15,936 bases of DNA from Bacteroidota bacterium (GTDB lineage Bacteria; Bacteroidota; Bacteroidia; Flavobacteriales_F; PHOS-HE28): NCBI GenBank assembly GCA_963169595.1, contig CAUJFM010000066.1, positions 1 to 15,936 on the forward strand, written 5' to 3'. A program made the translations under genes and the position numbers. Positions 6,928-13,426 of this stretch are shown one piece after another. The notes beneath the pieces are model-generated. The model saw only the letters and a program-made list of their open reading frames with translations, was not told the origin of the DNA and searched no databases. The first letter of the stretch is position 1. Each line of letters begins with the position of its first letter.

Positions 6928-6951
6928 GGGAAGCGTCGCTCCCCAATGATA
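6928..6951 (-). promoter_or_regulatory. Near-consensus -7 box plus start-adjacent hairpin of patatin gene
   Basis: Read on the minus strand, TATCATTG (6951-6944) differs by one base from TAnnTTTG. It is followed by GGGAGC-GAC-GCT-T-CCC (6943-6928), a six-pair hairpin with one bulged T that ends directly at the start codon. No clear -33 box was found. This is weak evidence for a gene-specific promoter with a structured leader. Confidence 0.3.
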
Positions 6952-7002
6952 CGTCCCGGGCGGCCATCGTGTTGTGACGAAGGCCGTAATGTGTGGGCGG
7001 AC

Positions 7003-8664
7003 CTACAATTTCGCGAGGGTCAGGGCCATCACTTCGGCCTCCAGGGCCTCGGCCCGGGCCTTCAGTTCATCGGCCTGCTTCATCACATCCGCCTTGAACG
7101 CTTCATCCTCCAACCCGGCGCAGTTGATCTTCACGTTGAGGTAGCCCCCGAGGGCCCCGGTGCGTGCGCATAGGGCACCCACGCCGGCATCGCTCACGCT
7201 GGCGGGGAGGCCCTGCTCGGCCATGGCCTTCATCAGCGTCATGCTCTCCACGCACACCTGCATGGTGCGCAGCGGGGTCAGGATGGCGCCCTTGGTGGCC
7301 TCGGTGATGGCGGCCTTGCGTGCGGCCTTCTCCGCGTCGGTGCCCTTGGGCATGCTGAAGCAGGCCAGGATCCGGTCGTAGGCCCGGGTGTCCTCGTCCA
7401 CCAGATAGAGCAACTCGTTCCGGAGCTTATCGCCGACCACGGCCCACTGGCTGAACGACTCCCATCGGTCGTCCCAGCCGCGCTTGTGGGCGCTGAGGTT
7501 GGCCACCATGGTGCCAAGGGAAACGCCCAAGGCCCCCACATAGGCCGCCACGCTGCCGCCGCCGGGTGCCGGGCTCTCGCCGGCGGTCTCCTCGCTGAAC
7601 CGCTTCAGGTCCATGCGCACGAGGCGTTCGCTGCCGGGCTCTTCCAGCATGTACTCGATCACCTTCTTCTGCGGGTCGAAGGGCCCCAGGTCATCAAGCC
7701 CCAGGCTCTTCACCGCGATCTTGATCTTCTCGCGCTCGGGGATGCCCAGGCTCCGCTCCTGGCGGCGCAGGTAGAAATCGGCGGCGTCCAGCAGGGCCTG
7801 CTTGGGAATGAGGCCCACCAGTTCGCTGCCGGTCACCCGGATGCCGCGTGCCTCGGCGGCCCTGCACGCCTCATCGAACGCTACATGCACAGGCGTGACG
7901 GTGATGTCCGTGAGGTTGAGGGAGAGCTGGGCGATGCCATATTCCTCGATGTACCAGCCGATGCCCTTCACGGACTTCAACTTGCCGGGCACCTGCACCT
8001 CGCTGCCATCGGCCTGCTTCACCTTGCGGCCTGCCTCGCGAATGTCGAAGGCGATGGCGTTGGCGCGGCGGGTGCTGGTGGTGTTGAGGTTCACGTTGTA
8101 GGCCACCAGGAAGTTGCGCGCACCGATGGCGACGGCACCGCTGCGGGCCACGCTCTCGGTGAAGGCGGCGGGTCCGAAGTCGGGTTTCCAGGCGGCGTCG
8201 GTCAGCTTCTTGGGCAGGCCCTCGTACTCGCCGCTGCGGTTATTGGCCAGGTTGCGGCGCTTCTCCTCGCTGGCGGCGAACTCATACAGGTACACGGGAA
8301 TGCCGAGCTCCTTGCCCACGCGTTCGCCGAGCTGCTTCGCATAGGCCGCGCATTCCTCCATGCTCACCCCACTGATAGGCACCAAGGGGCACACGTCGGT
8401 GGCGCCGAAGCGCGGATGCTCGCCCTTGTGCTGCCGCATGTCGATGAGCTCCTGCGCCTTCTTCACCAGACGGAAGGCAGCCTCGCACACCTGTTCGGGC
8501 TCGCCCACGAAGGTGATCACCGTTCGGTTGGTGGCCTTGCCGGGGTCCACATCGAGCAACCGTACACCCTCCACGGTCTCCACCACGGCGGCGATGGCAT
8601 CGATCTTGGCACGGTCGCGTCCCTCGCTGATGTTGGGGACGCATTCGATCAGGCGACGTTGCAT
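7003..8664 (-). CDS. ftcD: Bifunctional glutamate formimidoyltransferase / formimidoyl-THF cyclodeaminase
   Basis: The protein transfers the formimino group of N-formiminoglutamate, the product of histidine breakdown, to tetrahydrofolate, then deaminates formimino-THF to methenyl-THF and ammonia. It has 553 residues, close to the eukaryotic-type fused enzyme (about 540). Residues 1-330 are the transferase: CVPNISEGRD, HPRFGATDVCPLVP with the likely catalytic His83, and the YLYEFAA and NVNLNTTS segments. Residues about 350-553 are the cyclodeaminase: ESPAPGGGSVAA (363-374), Asp424 in LVDEDTRAYD, and the AxxGNxN-like SDAGVGALCAR. The start at 8664 opens directly on the conserved MQRRLIECVPNISEG. 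It lies downstream of hutI on the same strand, separated by the CPBP protease gene, consistent with a histidine-utilization cluster; hutH and hutU are not in the window. TACCTTAG, one mismatch from a -7 box, precedes the start by 18 nt. Confidence 0.95.
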   Translation of the reverse strand: MQRRLIECVPNISEGRDRAKIDAIAAVVETVEGVRLLDVDPGKATNRTVITFVGEPEQVCEAAFRLVKKAQELIDMRQHKGEHPRFGATDVCPLVPISGVSMEECAAYAKQLGERVGKELGIPVYLYEFAASEEKRRNLANNRSGEYEGLPKKLTDAAWKPDFGPAAFTESVARSGAVAIGARNFLVAYNVNLNTTSTRRANAIAFDIREAGRKVKQADGSEVQVPGKLKSVKGIGWYIEEYGIAQLSLNLTDITVTPVHVAFDEACRAAEARGIRVTGSELVGLIPKQALLDAADFYLRRQERSLGIPEREKIKIAVKSLGLDDLGPFDPQKKVIEYMLEEPGSERLVRMDLKRFSEETAGESPAPGGGSVAAYVGALGVSLGTMVANLSAHKRGWDDRWESFSQWAVVGDKLRNELLYLVDEDTRAYDRILACFSMPKGTDAEKAARKAAITEATKGAILTPLRTMQVCVESMTLMKAMAEQGLPASVSDAGVGALCARTGALGGYLNVKINCAGLEDEAFKADVMKQADELKARAEALEAEVMALTLAKL

Positions 8665-8682
8665 GGGTTCTGTTTGGGGCGG

Positions 8683-8690
8683 CTAAGGTA
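8683..8690 (-). promoter_or_regulatory. Near-consensus -7 box upstream of ftcD
   Basis: On the minus strand this reads TACCTTAG, one mismatch from TAnnTTTG, 18 nt before the ftcD start. It falls in the 53-nt gap after the CPBP gene, so ftcD may have its own weak promoter in addition to read-through from hutI. No -33 box is evident. Confidence 0.3.
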
Positions 8691-8717
8691 GCGCCACCCA
8701 TCAGACCCCATCCGCGC

Positions 8718-9497
8718 TCAGTTCAGCAGCACGCTGGCGAGGTTGTTCAGCACATGCAGGAGGATGGGCACCCAGATGGAGCCCGTGCGGGCCCTGGCGT
8801 AGCCGAGCACCACGCCCAAGGGAAGGATGAGCATCATCACCAGCACCTCGTACTGCAGGTGCATGATGGTGAAGACCCCTGCGGTGATGGCCACGGAGGC
8901 ATGTTCATCCACGATATGCCGCACTGTGCCGAACAACAGGCCACGCAGCAGGAACTCCTCGAAGAGCGGAGCCATGATGCCCACGCCGATCACCAGCAGG
9001 GTCCTGTTGGTGGTGCTGCCGAGCACCTTCTCCATGAAATCGGTCTGGAAGGCGGGCACCGAGCGCATCAGCACCTCGAGGGCGGCCGCCAGGAGCAGAA
9101 AGATCCCGAACCACACCAGGAAGCGCCGGACATTGGGCAATCCGAGGCCCAGGAAGTCGCCGGCCTTCGACCGCTTCCACAGGAACACGGTGAGGAGGAT
9201 GAGGCCCAGACCGATCAGGCCGCTCCAGAGCGCCTCACGGGCCACCAGGTCGCCGTTCAACAGGTAGCGCTCCAAGGAGGCCTGGAACGCATCATCCTGG
9301 AGCAGGGAGAGGGAGAAGCCCTTGCCGGCATAGGCCGGGTCGATGGCCGCCACGCCGGTGACGAGCACCGCGAACTGGGCCAGCATGAAGGCCATGAGGA
9401 TGATCGCGAAGAGCGCAATGCCCATGGCGAACTCCAACTGCGGAGGACGCGCGGGGTCAGGCAAGGGCCGCTCCGGCACGGACGACTGTTCCATCAA
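8718..9497 (-). CDS. CPBP (Rce1/Abi-type) intramembrane metalloprotease
   Basis: This 259-residue integral membrane protein belongs to the CPBP family, whose members include CAAX prenyl proteases and bacteriocin self-immunity proteins. Hydrophobic segments lie at about residues 24-50, 90-107, 125-142, 165-180, 200-213, 217-235 and 241-258. The three family motifs are present: EEFLLRG with Glu180, Glu181 and Arg185; FTIMH with His213; and LLHVLNN with His248 and Asn252. These coordinate the metal in the membrane, so it is predicted to be active. The start at 9497 overlaps the 3' end of hutI by 41 nt in a different frame; the second Met (9494) is equally possible. The overlap means it is co-transcribed with hutI, between the two histidine-catabolism genes. 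Its substrate is unknown, and the family gives no obvious reason for a role in histidine breakdown. Confidence 0.9.
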   Translation of the reverse strand: MMEQSSVPERPLPDPARPPQLEFAMGIALFAIILMAFMLAQFAVLVTGVAAIDPAYAGKGFSLSLLQDDAFQASLERYLLNGDLVAREALWSGLIGLGLILLTVFLWKRSKAGDFLGLGLPNVRRFLVWFGIFLLLAAALEVLMRSVPAFQTDFMEKVLGSTTNRTLLVIGVGIMAPLFEEFLLRGLLFGTVRHIVDEHASVAITAGVFTIMHLQYEVLVMMLILPLGVVLGYARARTGSIWVPILLHVLNNLASVLLN

Positions 9498-10797
9498 TGA
9501 GCACGGTGTCGATGTGATCGCTGCCGAAGGCGTAAGGCAGGTAGGCCAGCGAAGGTACGGGGCGGGTGATGATGAGGCTGGCGCGCTTGCCCACCGTGAG
9601 GCTGCCCAGCTCGGTCTCCAGCTGCATGGCCGCCGCGCTGTTCAGGGTCATGGCGTTCACGGCCTCCTCGGGGAGCATGCGCAGTTGGATGCAGGCCAGG
9701 GAGAACACCAGGTTCATGTTGCCGCTGGGCGTGCTGCCGGGGTTGTGGTCCGTGGCCAGCGCCACCGGCAGCCCACGGTCGATCAGGGCGCGTGCCGGTG
9801 CGTAGGGGATACGCAAGAAGAAGGAGCAGGAAGGCAGCAGTGTAGGCATCGGCCCGAACGCCGGGCCATTGGGGGGCGCACCGGTAGCGTCGACCCACTG
9901 GGTCGTCCTATCCTGTGCCATGCCAAATGCTGCCACCAGTGCGTCAATGTCAGCAGCCTCCATCACCTCCAGATGGTCCACGCTGATGGCCTTGTGCTTC
10001 ACGGCCGCCTGGATGCCACCGATGCTGGTGAACTGGTTCACGTGCACCTTCCCCGGAAGCCTGTGCCGTGCGCCGGCCTCGAGCACCGCATCCATCTCGG
10101 CCACGGTGAAGTAGTTGGTCTCACAGAACACGTCCACGAAATCGGCCAGGCCTTCCGCAGCGACCTGGGGAATGAGCGTGTCCGTGATGAGACGGATGTA
10201 AGCCGCGCGGTCGTTGGCGAACTCAGGCGGCAGGGCGTGCGCGGCGAGCAGGGTGGTGCGCACCTGTAGGGGCAGGGTGCCCTTCAGGCGTCGGGCGACG
10301 CGCAGCATCTTCAGCTCGCTTTCCGCAGAAAGACCGTAACCGCTCTTGATCTCCACGGCCACGGTACCCTGCCGCATCATCTCCTCCAAGCGTGTGCGGG
10401 CCTGGTCGTACAGGTCATCCTCGGATAGGTCGCGGAGCTTGCGGGCACTGTTGAGGATGCCACCACCCCGGGCCGCGATGTCCTGGTAGCTCAGGCCCTT
10501 GATCTTGTCCACGAACTCCTCCTCGCGCGGGGCGGCGAAGACGGTGTGCGTGTGTGGATCGCACCAGCCGGGCAGCACCAGGCGTCCGCGGGCGTCGATC
10601 ACCGTGAGGTCGGGGCCGTGCTCCACACCAGGCAGGGTGTCCATGGAGCCCATCGCGGTGATGATCCCGTTCTCGGCCAACAGCCATCCGTTCTCGATGC
10701 GGGGCAGGTCCGCCATGGCCGCACCACGGACGGGACCGGTCCCCTGGGCATGGGTGCCCAACAGGGCTTTGGCGTGCGTGATCAGTAGGCGGGACAT
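9457..10797 (-). CDS. hutI: Imidazolonepropionase
   Basis: HutI is a cytoplasmic amidohydrolase-fold metalloenzyme that opens the ring of 4-imidazolone-5-propionate to N-formiminoglutamate, the third step of histidine degradation and the source of FtcD's substrate. The chosen start gives 446 residues, somewhat longer than typical HutI (about 405-420). Motifs in order are DPHTHTVFA (80-88, metal-binding His82 and His84), GGGILNSARK (111-120), EIKSGYGLS (149-157), AAHALPPEF with His187, KVHVNQF with His252, and LATDHNPGSTPSGN (348-360, Asp350). The frame is open to 10842, but the extra 15 residues do not fit the family; the ATG at 10797 starts the first strand MSRLLITHAK. The CPBP gene overlaps its 3' end by 41 nt. 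The upstream gap of 73 nt contains a near -7 box and an 8-bp palindrome. Confidence 0.95.
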   Translation of the reverse strand: MSRLLITHAKALLGTHAQGTGPVRGAAMADLPRIENGWLLAENGIITAMGSMDTLPGVEHGPDLTVIDARGRLVLPGWCDPHTHTVFAAPREEEFVDKIKGLSYQDIAARGGGILNSARKLRDLSEDDLYDQARTRLEEMMRQGTVAVEIKSGYGLSAESELKMLRVARRLKGTLPLQVRTTLLAAHALPPEFANDRAAYIRLITDTLIPQVAAEGLADFVDVFCETNYFTVAEMDAVLEAGARHRLPGKVHVNQFTSIGGIQAAVKHKAISVDHLEVMEAADIDALVAAFGMAQDRTTQWVDATGAPPNGPAFGPMPTLLPSCSFFLRIPYAPARALIDRGLPVALATDHNPGSTPSGNMNLVFSLACIQLRMLPEEAVNAMTLNSAAAMQLETELGSLTVGKRASLIITRPVPSLAYLPYAFGSDHIDTVLIDGTVVRAGAALA

Positions 10798-10830
10798 CGA
10801 AGCAGGACTGGTACCAATGTTCTGGCGGGA

Positions 10831-10838
10831 CAAAGAAA
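10831..10838 (-). promoter_or_regulatory. Candidate -7 box for the hutI-CPBP-ftcD group
   Basis: On the minus strand this is TTTCTTTG, one mismatch from TAnnTTTG (T for A at the second base), 33 nt before the hutI start at 10797. Between box and start lies TGGTACCA (10809-10816), a perfect 8-bp palindrome that could be a regulator site but is short. No clear -33 box and no hut-type operator could be recognised. Confidence 0.3.
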
Positions 10839-10870
10839 GCAAGGCCGTGATGAAGGCCCGGCCGCACGCT

Positions 10871-12508
10871 TCACCATTTCACCACACGCTGCATGGAACG
10901 TCCCGTGGTGGTGCGCACCAGCAGCAGATACTGGCCGGTCGGCAGGCCGGAGAGGTCCAGCATGCGGCCATCTCCAGTGCGCTGCAGCACCATCCTTCCC
11001 GTCAGGTCGTGCACCTGCACGTCCAGCACCGTGGATCCCTCGGGCAGCGCCAGGTCGATCGGACCGGTGGTGGGGTTGGGGAAGGCCGTGCCGAACCTGA
11101 TCGAAGGTGCATCGTCGGCATCCGTGACGATGTCCGCGAAGCGCAGGTTCAGCACCGGGGCGAACTCCGGGTCGCTCGCATCGTGGAAGGTGACCACGCC
11201 ATCTGCCGCACCGGGAACGGACAGGATGAACTGAGTGTCCTCGGTCTGCTGCACGTAGGGCAGCAGGTTTGCCGGGAGGTCGATGCGGATCCAATGACCA
11301 TTCCCGGCAGTGGATCCGAAGCGGCACGCGGTCGCGCTGGCGTCGGGCACGTCCGTGATGTCGGCGGCCTCCACGACGAAGTCCCCACCAAAGCCTCCGC
11401 TCTTCACCTTCACCTCCACCGTGCCCCCGATCGGGTTGTTGCCGGTGAGCGCTGTGCGCCGAAGGAAGATGGAGGCGCCACCCACCAGTGCGCCGGTCAT
11501 GGTGCTGGTGGGGAAGGTGAGCACCAGACCATGTTGTTCCGTGCCCATCGCGCCCAGTTGGAGCGCAGGGCTCACCGTTCCCGCAGTGGTGACGGTGCCA
11601 TCGAACGTGCCGGAGCTCAGCAGGTACTGGTCGTCCATGAGGTACTTGTGGTAGAAGCGGCGTGCGTGGTGGTCGACCATGTCGCGGTAGCCGCCGGCCG
11701 AGAGGTGGAAGCAATCCCGTGTGAGGCCGTAGTTGCGCATGGACGACTTGGGGGATGGGTAGTCCACATAGCCGAGGGGCAGCGGTGCCTCCAAGGCCGG
11801 ATAGCTCCCTCCCGGCGCCACGCCCAGCGGATCGGCCTGTCCGAAGGTGTGCTGCATCAGGCCTGTGGCGTTCACGAAGCTCACCCGGTCCATGGTGTCG
11901 GCATAGGCCTCCATCAGGCCGCTGAAGTCGTTCAGGATGGCGTTGAGCTGCGCGAAGCTGGGGAAGCCCATGTCCTGCCAGGTGCCGTAGAAGGGGTGGA
12001 TGGTCTGGAGCGGGGCGATGTCCTCGATCACCTCTTCGAAGTTGGGGTACATGTAGCCGCTCCACAGCACCTGCACATCGGGTCGCACGCCCAGGATGAA
12101 GGTGATCACCTGGTGCAGGCGCTGGAACACGGCCTGCTTCAAGGAATCGGTCTGCGCGGTGGTGAAGCCCACGTTCCAGTCACCGAGCACATCATTGCCG
12201 CCGATGCTGAGGTGCACCACGGAGATGTCCGGATCGTTGAGCAACTGGTCGGTGATCTCGGCCTGCTTGTCCATCCCCAGGAAGTCATCCGTTTCGGCGC
12301 CGTTCTCGGCCAGGGTCAGGTTGGTGTAGTACCGGTAGCCGGAATGTCCCCATTTCGCGAGCACCTCATTGATGGTCTGGTCCACGCCCATGAAGAAAGC
12401 CCAACTATCACCGACCAGGAGCACCTTGTTCCGTGTGGGTTCGGTGCATTGGGCTTGGCCATGCAAGGCAAGTAACAGGCCGAAGGAAAGGAGTAGGGAG
12501 CGTGGCAT
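10871..12508 (-). CDS. Secreted SGNH/GDSL-family hydrolase with T9SS sorting domain
   Basis: This is a 545-residue exported esterase-type protein. Residues 1-20 form a signal peptide (MPRSLLLSFG, then ALHGQAQ). Residues about 27-290 are an SGNH hydrolase: block I VGDSW (Ser35 nucleophile), block II around Gly70 (AENGAE), block III IGGND (Gly104, Asn105) and block V DCFH (Asp265, His268). Residues about 298-457 look like a beta-sandwich with the ending PEFAPVLNLRF, similar in pattern to CBM96/DNRLRE-type modules. Residues about 468-545 are a type A T9SS tail (FPNPTTG, then VHDLTGRMV and LPTGQYLLLV). The protein would act on ester bonds of lipids or acetylated glycans outside the cell; the substrate is unknown. 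The frame is open to 12559, but the ATG at 12508 starts the signal peptide. A -7-like element overlapped by an inverted repeat lies upstream. Confidence 0.88.
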   Translation of the reverse strand: MPRSLLLSFGLLLALHGQAQCTEPTRNKVLLVGDSWAFFMGVDQTINEVLAKWGHSGYRYYTNLTLAENGAETDDFLGMDKQAEITDQLLNDPDISVVHLSIGGNDVLGDWNVGFTTAQTDSLKQAVFQRLHQVITFILGVRPDVQVLWSGYMYPNFEEVIEDIAPLQTIHPFYGTWQDMGFPSFAQLNAILNDFSGLMEAYADTMDRVSFVNATGLMQHTFGQADPLGVAPGGSYPALEAPLPLGYVDYPSPKSSMRNYGLTRDCFHLSAGGYRDMVDHHARRFYHKYLMDDQYLLSSGTFDGTVTTAGTVSPALQLGAMGTEQHGLVLTFPTSTMTGALVGGASIFLRRTALTGNNPIGGTVEVKVKSGGFGGDFVVEAADITDVPDASATACRFGSTAGNGHWIRIDLPANLLPYVQQTEDTQFILSVPGAADGVVTFHDASDPEFAPVLNLRFADIVTDADDAPSIRFGTAFPNPTTGPIDLALPEGSTVLDVQVHDLTGRMVLQRTGDGRMLDLSGLPTGQYLLLVRTTTGRSMQRVVKW

Positions 12509-12516
12509 GTGGGGGA

Positions 12517-12539
12517 GGTTAGGGACGGTCAAACTAACC
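12517..12539 (-). promoter_or_regulatory. -7-like box within an inverted repeat, upstream of SGNH gene
   Basis: GGTTAG (12517-12522) and CTAACC (12534-12539) form a perfect 6-bp inverted repeat with an 11-nt spacer. The minus-strand -7-like element TTAGTTTG (12537-12530, one mismatch from TAnnTTTG) lies inside one arm, 21 nt before the ATG at 12508. The geometry fits an operator covering a promoter. Alternatively it is a weak 3' hairpin of the upstream lipid kinase gene, whose stop is at 12563. Confidence 0.4.
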
Positions 12540-12562
12540 GATCCCCCGAGTAACGCCAAGCC

Positions 12563-13426
12563 TCAACCCACCACCAGCAGCTTCGCCGCCTCCAACCGGA
12601 AACGGACCTCATGGCCCACCTCCACGGGCTCGCCGTCCAGGTGCGCCAAGGTGCCACCCTGCTTCACCGTGGCCGCGGTGGCCGGCACGTTCATCAGGTA
12701 CGGATTGCGGTCCGCCCGGTGCGTGTAGATGTCGTAGAACGCCTTGAACAGCTTCAGGAACGGAGGCTTCCGGACCACGCGCAGTTCGGCCAGGCCATCA
12801 TCCGGCCGACTGCCCGGACTGATGTCGGCGCCGTTCCCGAACTCCCGCGTGTTGCAGAACACCAGCATCAGCACCTGCTCGTTCACCACGGTGCCGTTCA
12901 ACCGGATCTCCACCGGCATGGCGGGTGACCTTAGGATGTCCTGCACGATGATGCGGGCATACGTGAACATGCCACGCGTGCTGCTCTTGTCGAACTTGTG
13001 CGCCACCCGTGCATCGAAGCCGATGCCCGCGGTCCCCAGAAAGAACTGGTCGTTCAGGTAGCACACGTCCATGGGCCGCGCTTGGCCGGTGAGCGCGTGC
13101 CGCAGTGCGGCCGCGGGTTCCAAGGGCAGACCGATGGAACGCGCATAGCCGTTGCCGCTGCCCATCGCCACGATGCCCAGCGGGACCTGCGTGTCCAACA
13201 AGCCCTGCGCGATGGCGTTGTTGGTGCCATCGCCGCCCACGCTGATCACCCGGTCATAGCCCTGCTCCACAGCCTCGCGGGCCAGCCGGGTGCCGTGGCC
13301 CGGGCCTTCGATCTCGCGCAGGTCCAGGGTCCAGCCTAGTTCCTGGCCCACCATCCCGGCGAACGCTTTGATCCGGGGCGCTTGTCGCTTGCCCGATCGC
13401 GGGTTGTAGATGACCATCGCCCTCAT
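12563..13426 (-). CDS. Diacylglycerol kinase (DgkB/YegS-type) lipid kinase
   Basis: This 287-residue protein belongs to the DAGK_cat/YegS family, soluble or peripheral enzymes that phosphorylate diacylglycerol or related lipids with ATP. Motifs in order: YNPRSGK (7-13), the nucleotide-binding SVGGDGTNNA (62-71), MGSGNGYARS (88-97), GTAGIGFDA (131-139), CNTREFGNG and ISPGSRPDDG (191-211), and DGEPVE near the C-terminus (264-269). Length is normal for the family (about 290-300). The first ATG overlaps the stop codon of the LtaS-like gene by ATGA at 13423-13426, indicating translational coupling; Met4 is a possible alternative start. In Gram-positive bacteria DgkB recycles the diacylglycerol released by lipoteichoic acid synthase, and the partner here is an LtaS-like protein, so the same metabolic link is plausible. 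Family is secure; substrate is inferred. Confidence 0.93.
   Translation of the reverse strand: MRAMVIYNPRSGKRQAPRIKAFAGMVGQELGWTLDLREIEGPGHGTRLAREAVEQGYDRVISVGGDGTNNAIAQGLLDTQVPLGIVAMGSGNGYARSIGLPLEPAAALRHALTGQARPMDVCYLNDQFFLGTAGIGFDARVAHKFDKSSTRGMFTYARIIVQDILRSPAMPVEIRLNGTVVNEQVLMLVFCNTREFGNGADISPGSRPDDGLAELRVVRKPPFLKLFKAFYDIYTHRADRNPYLMNVPATAATVKQGGTLAHLDGEPVEVGHEVRFRLEAAKLLVVG

Noticed and set aside
5566..7173. Long plus-strand open frame (535 codons) antisense to the patatin gene and the 3' end of ftcD
   Set aside because: It is rich in Gly, Gln, His, Val and Glu with no recognisable domain, the usual product of reading the complement of GC-rich biased codons. The minus strand has clear catalytic motifs over the same bases.
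7486..8691. Plus-strand open frame (401 codons) antisense to ftcD
   Set aside because: The minus strand encodes an intact 553-residue FtcD; the antisense translation is low-complexity and lacks motifs.
10843..10864. Possible terminator after the SGNH gene (repeated GGCC blocks)
   Set aside because: AAGGCC occurs as a direct repeat; only 4-bp GGCC self-pairing is available and the stem is too weak to call a terminator.
10499..12475. Very long plus-strand open frame (658 codons) antisense to hutI and the SGNH gene
   Set aside because: It crosses two well-identified genes and their intergenic gap, and its composition (many His, Gln, Val, Gly) is that of an antisense shadow. No family motif is visible.
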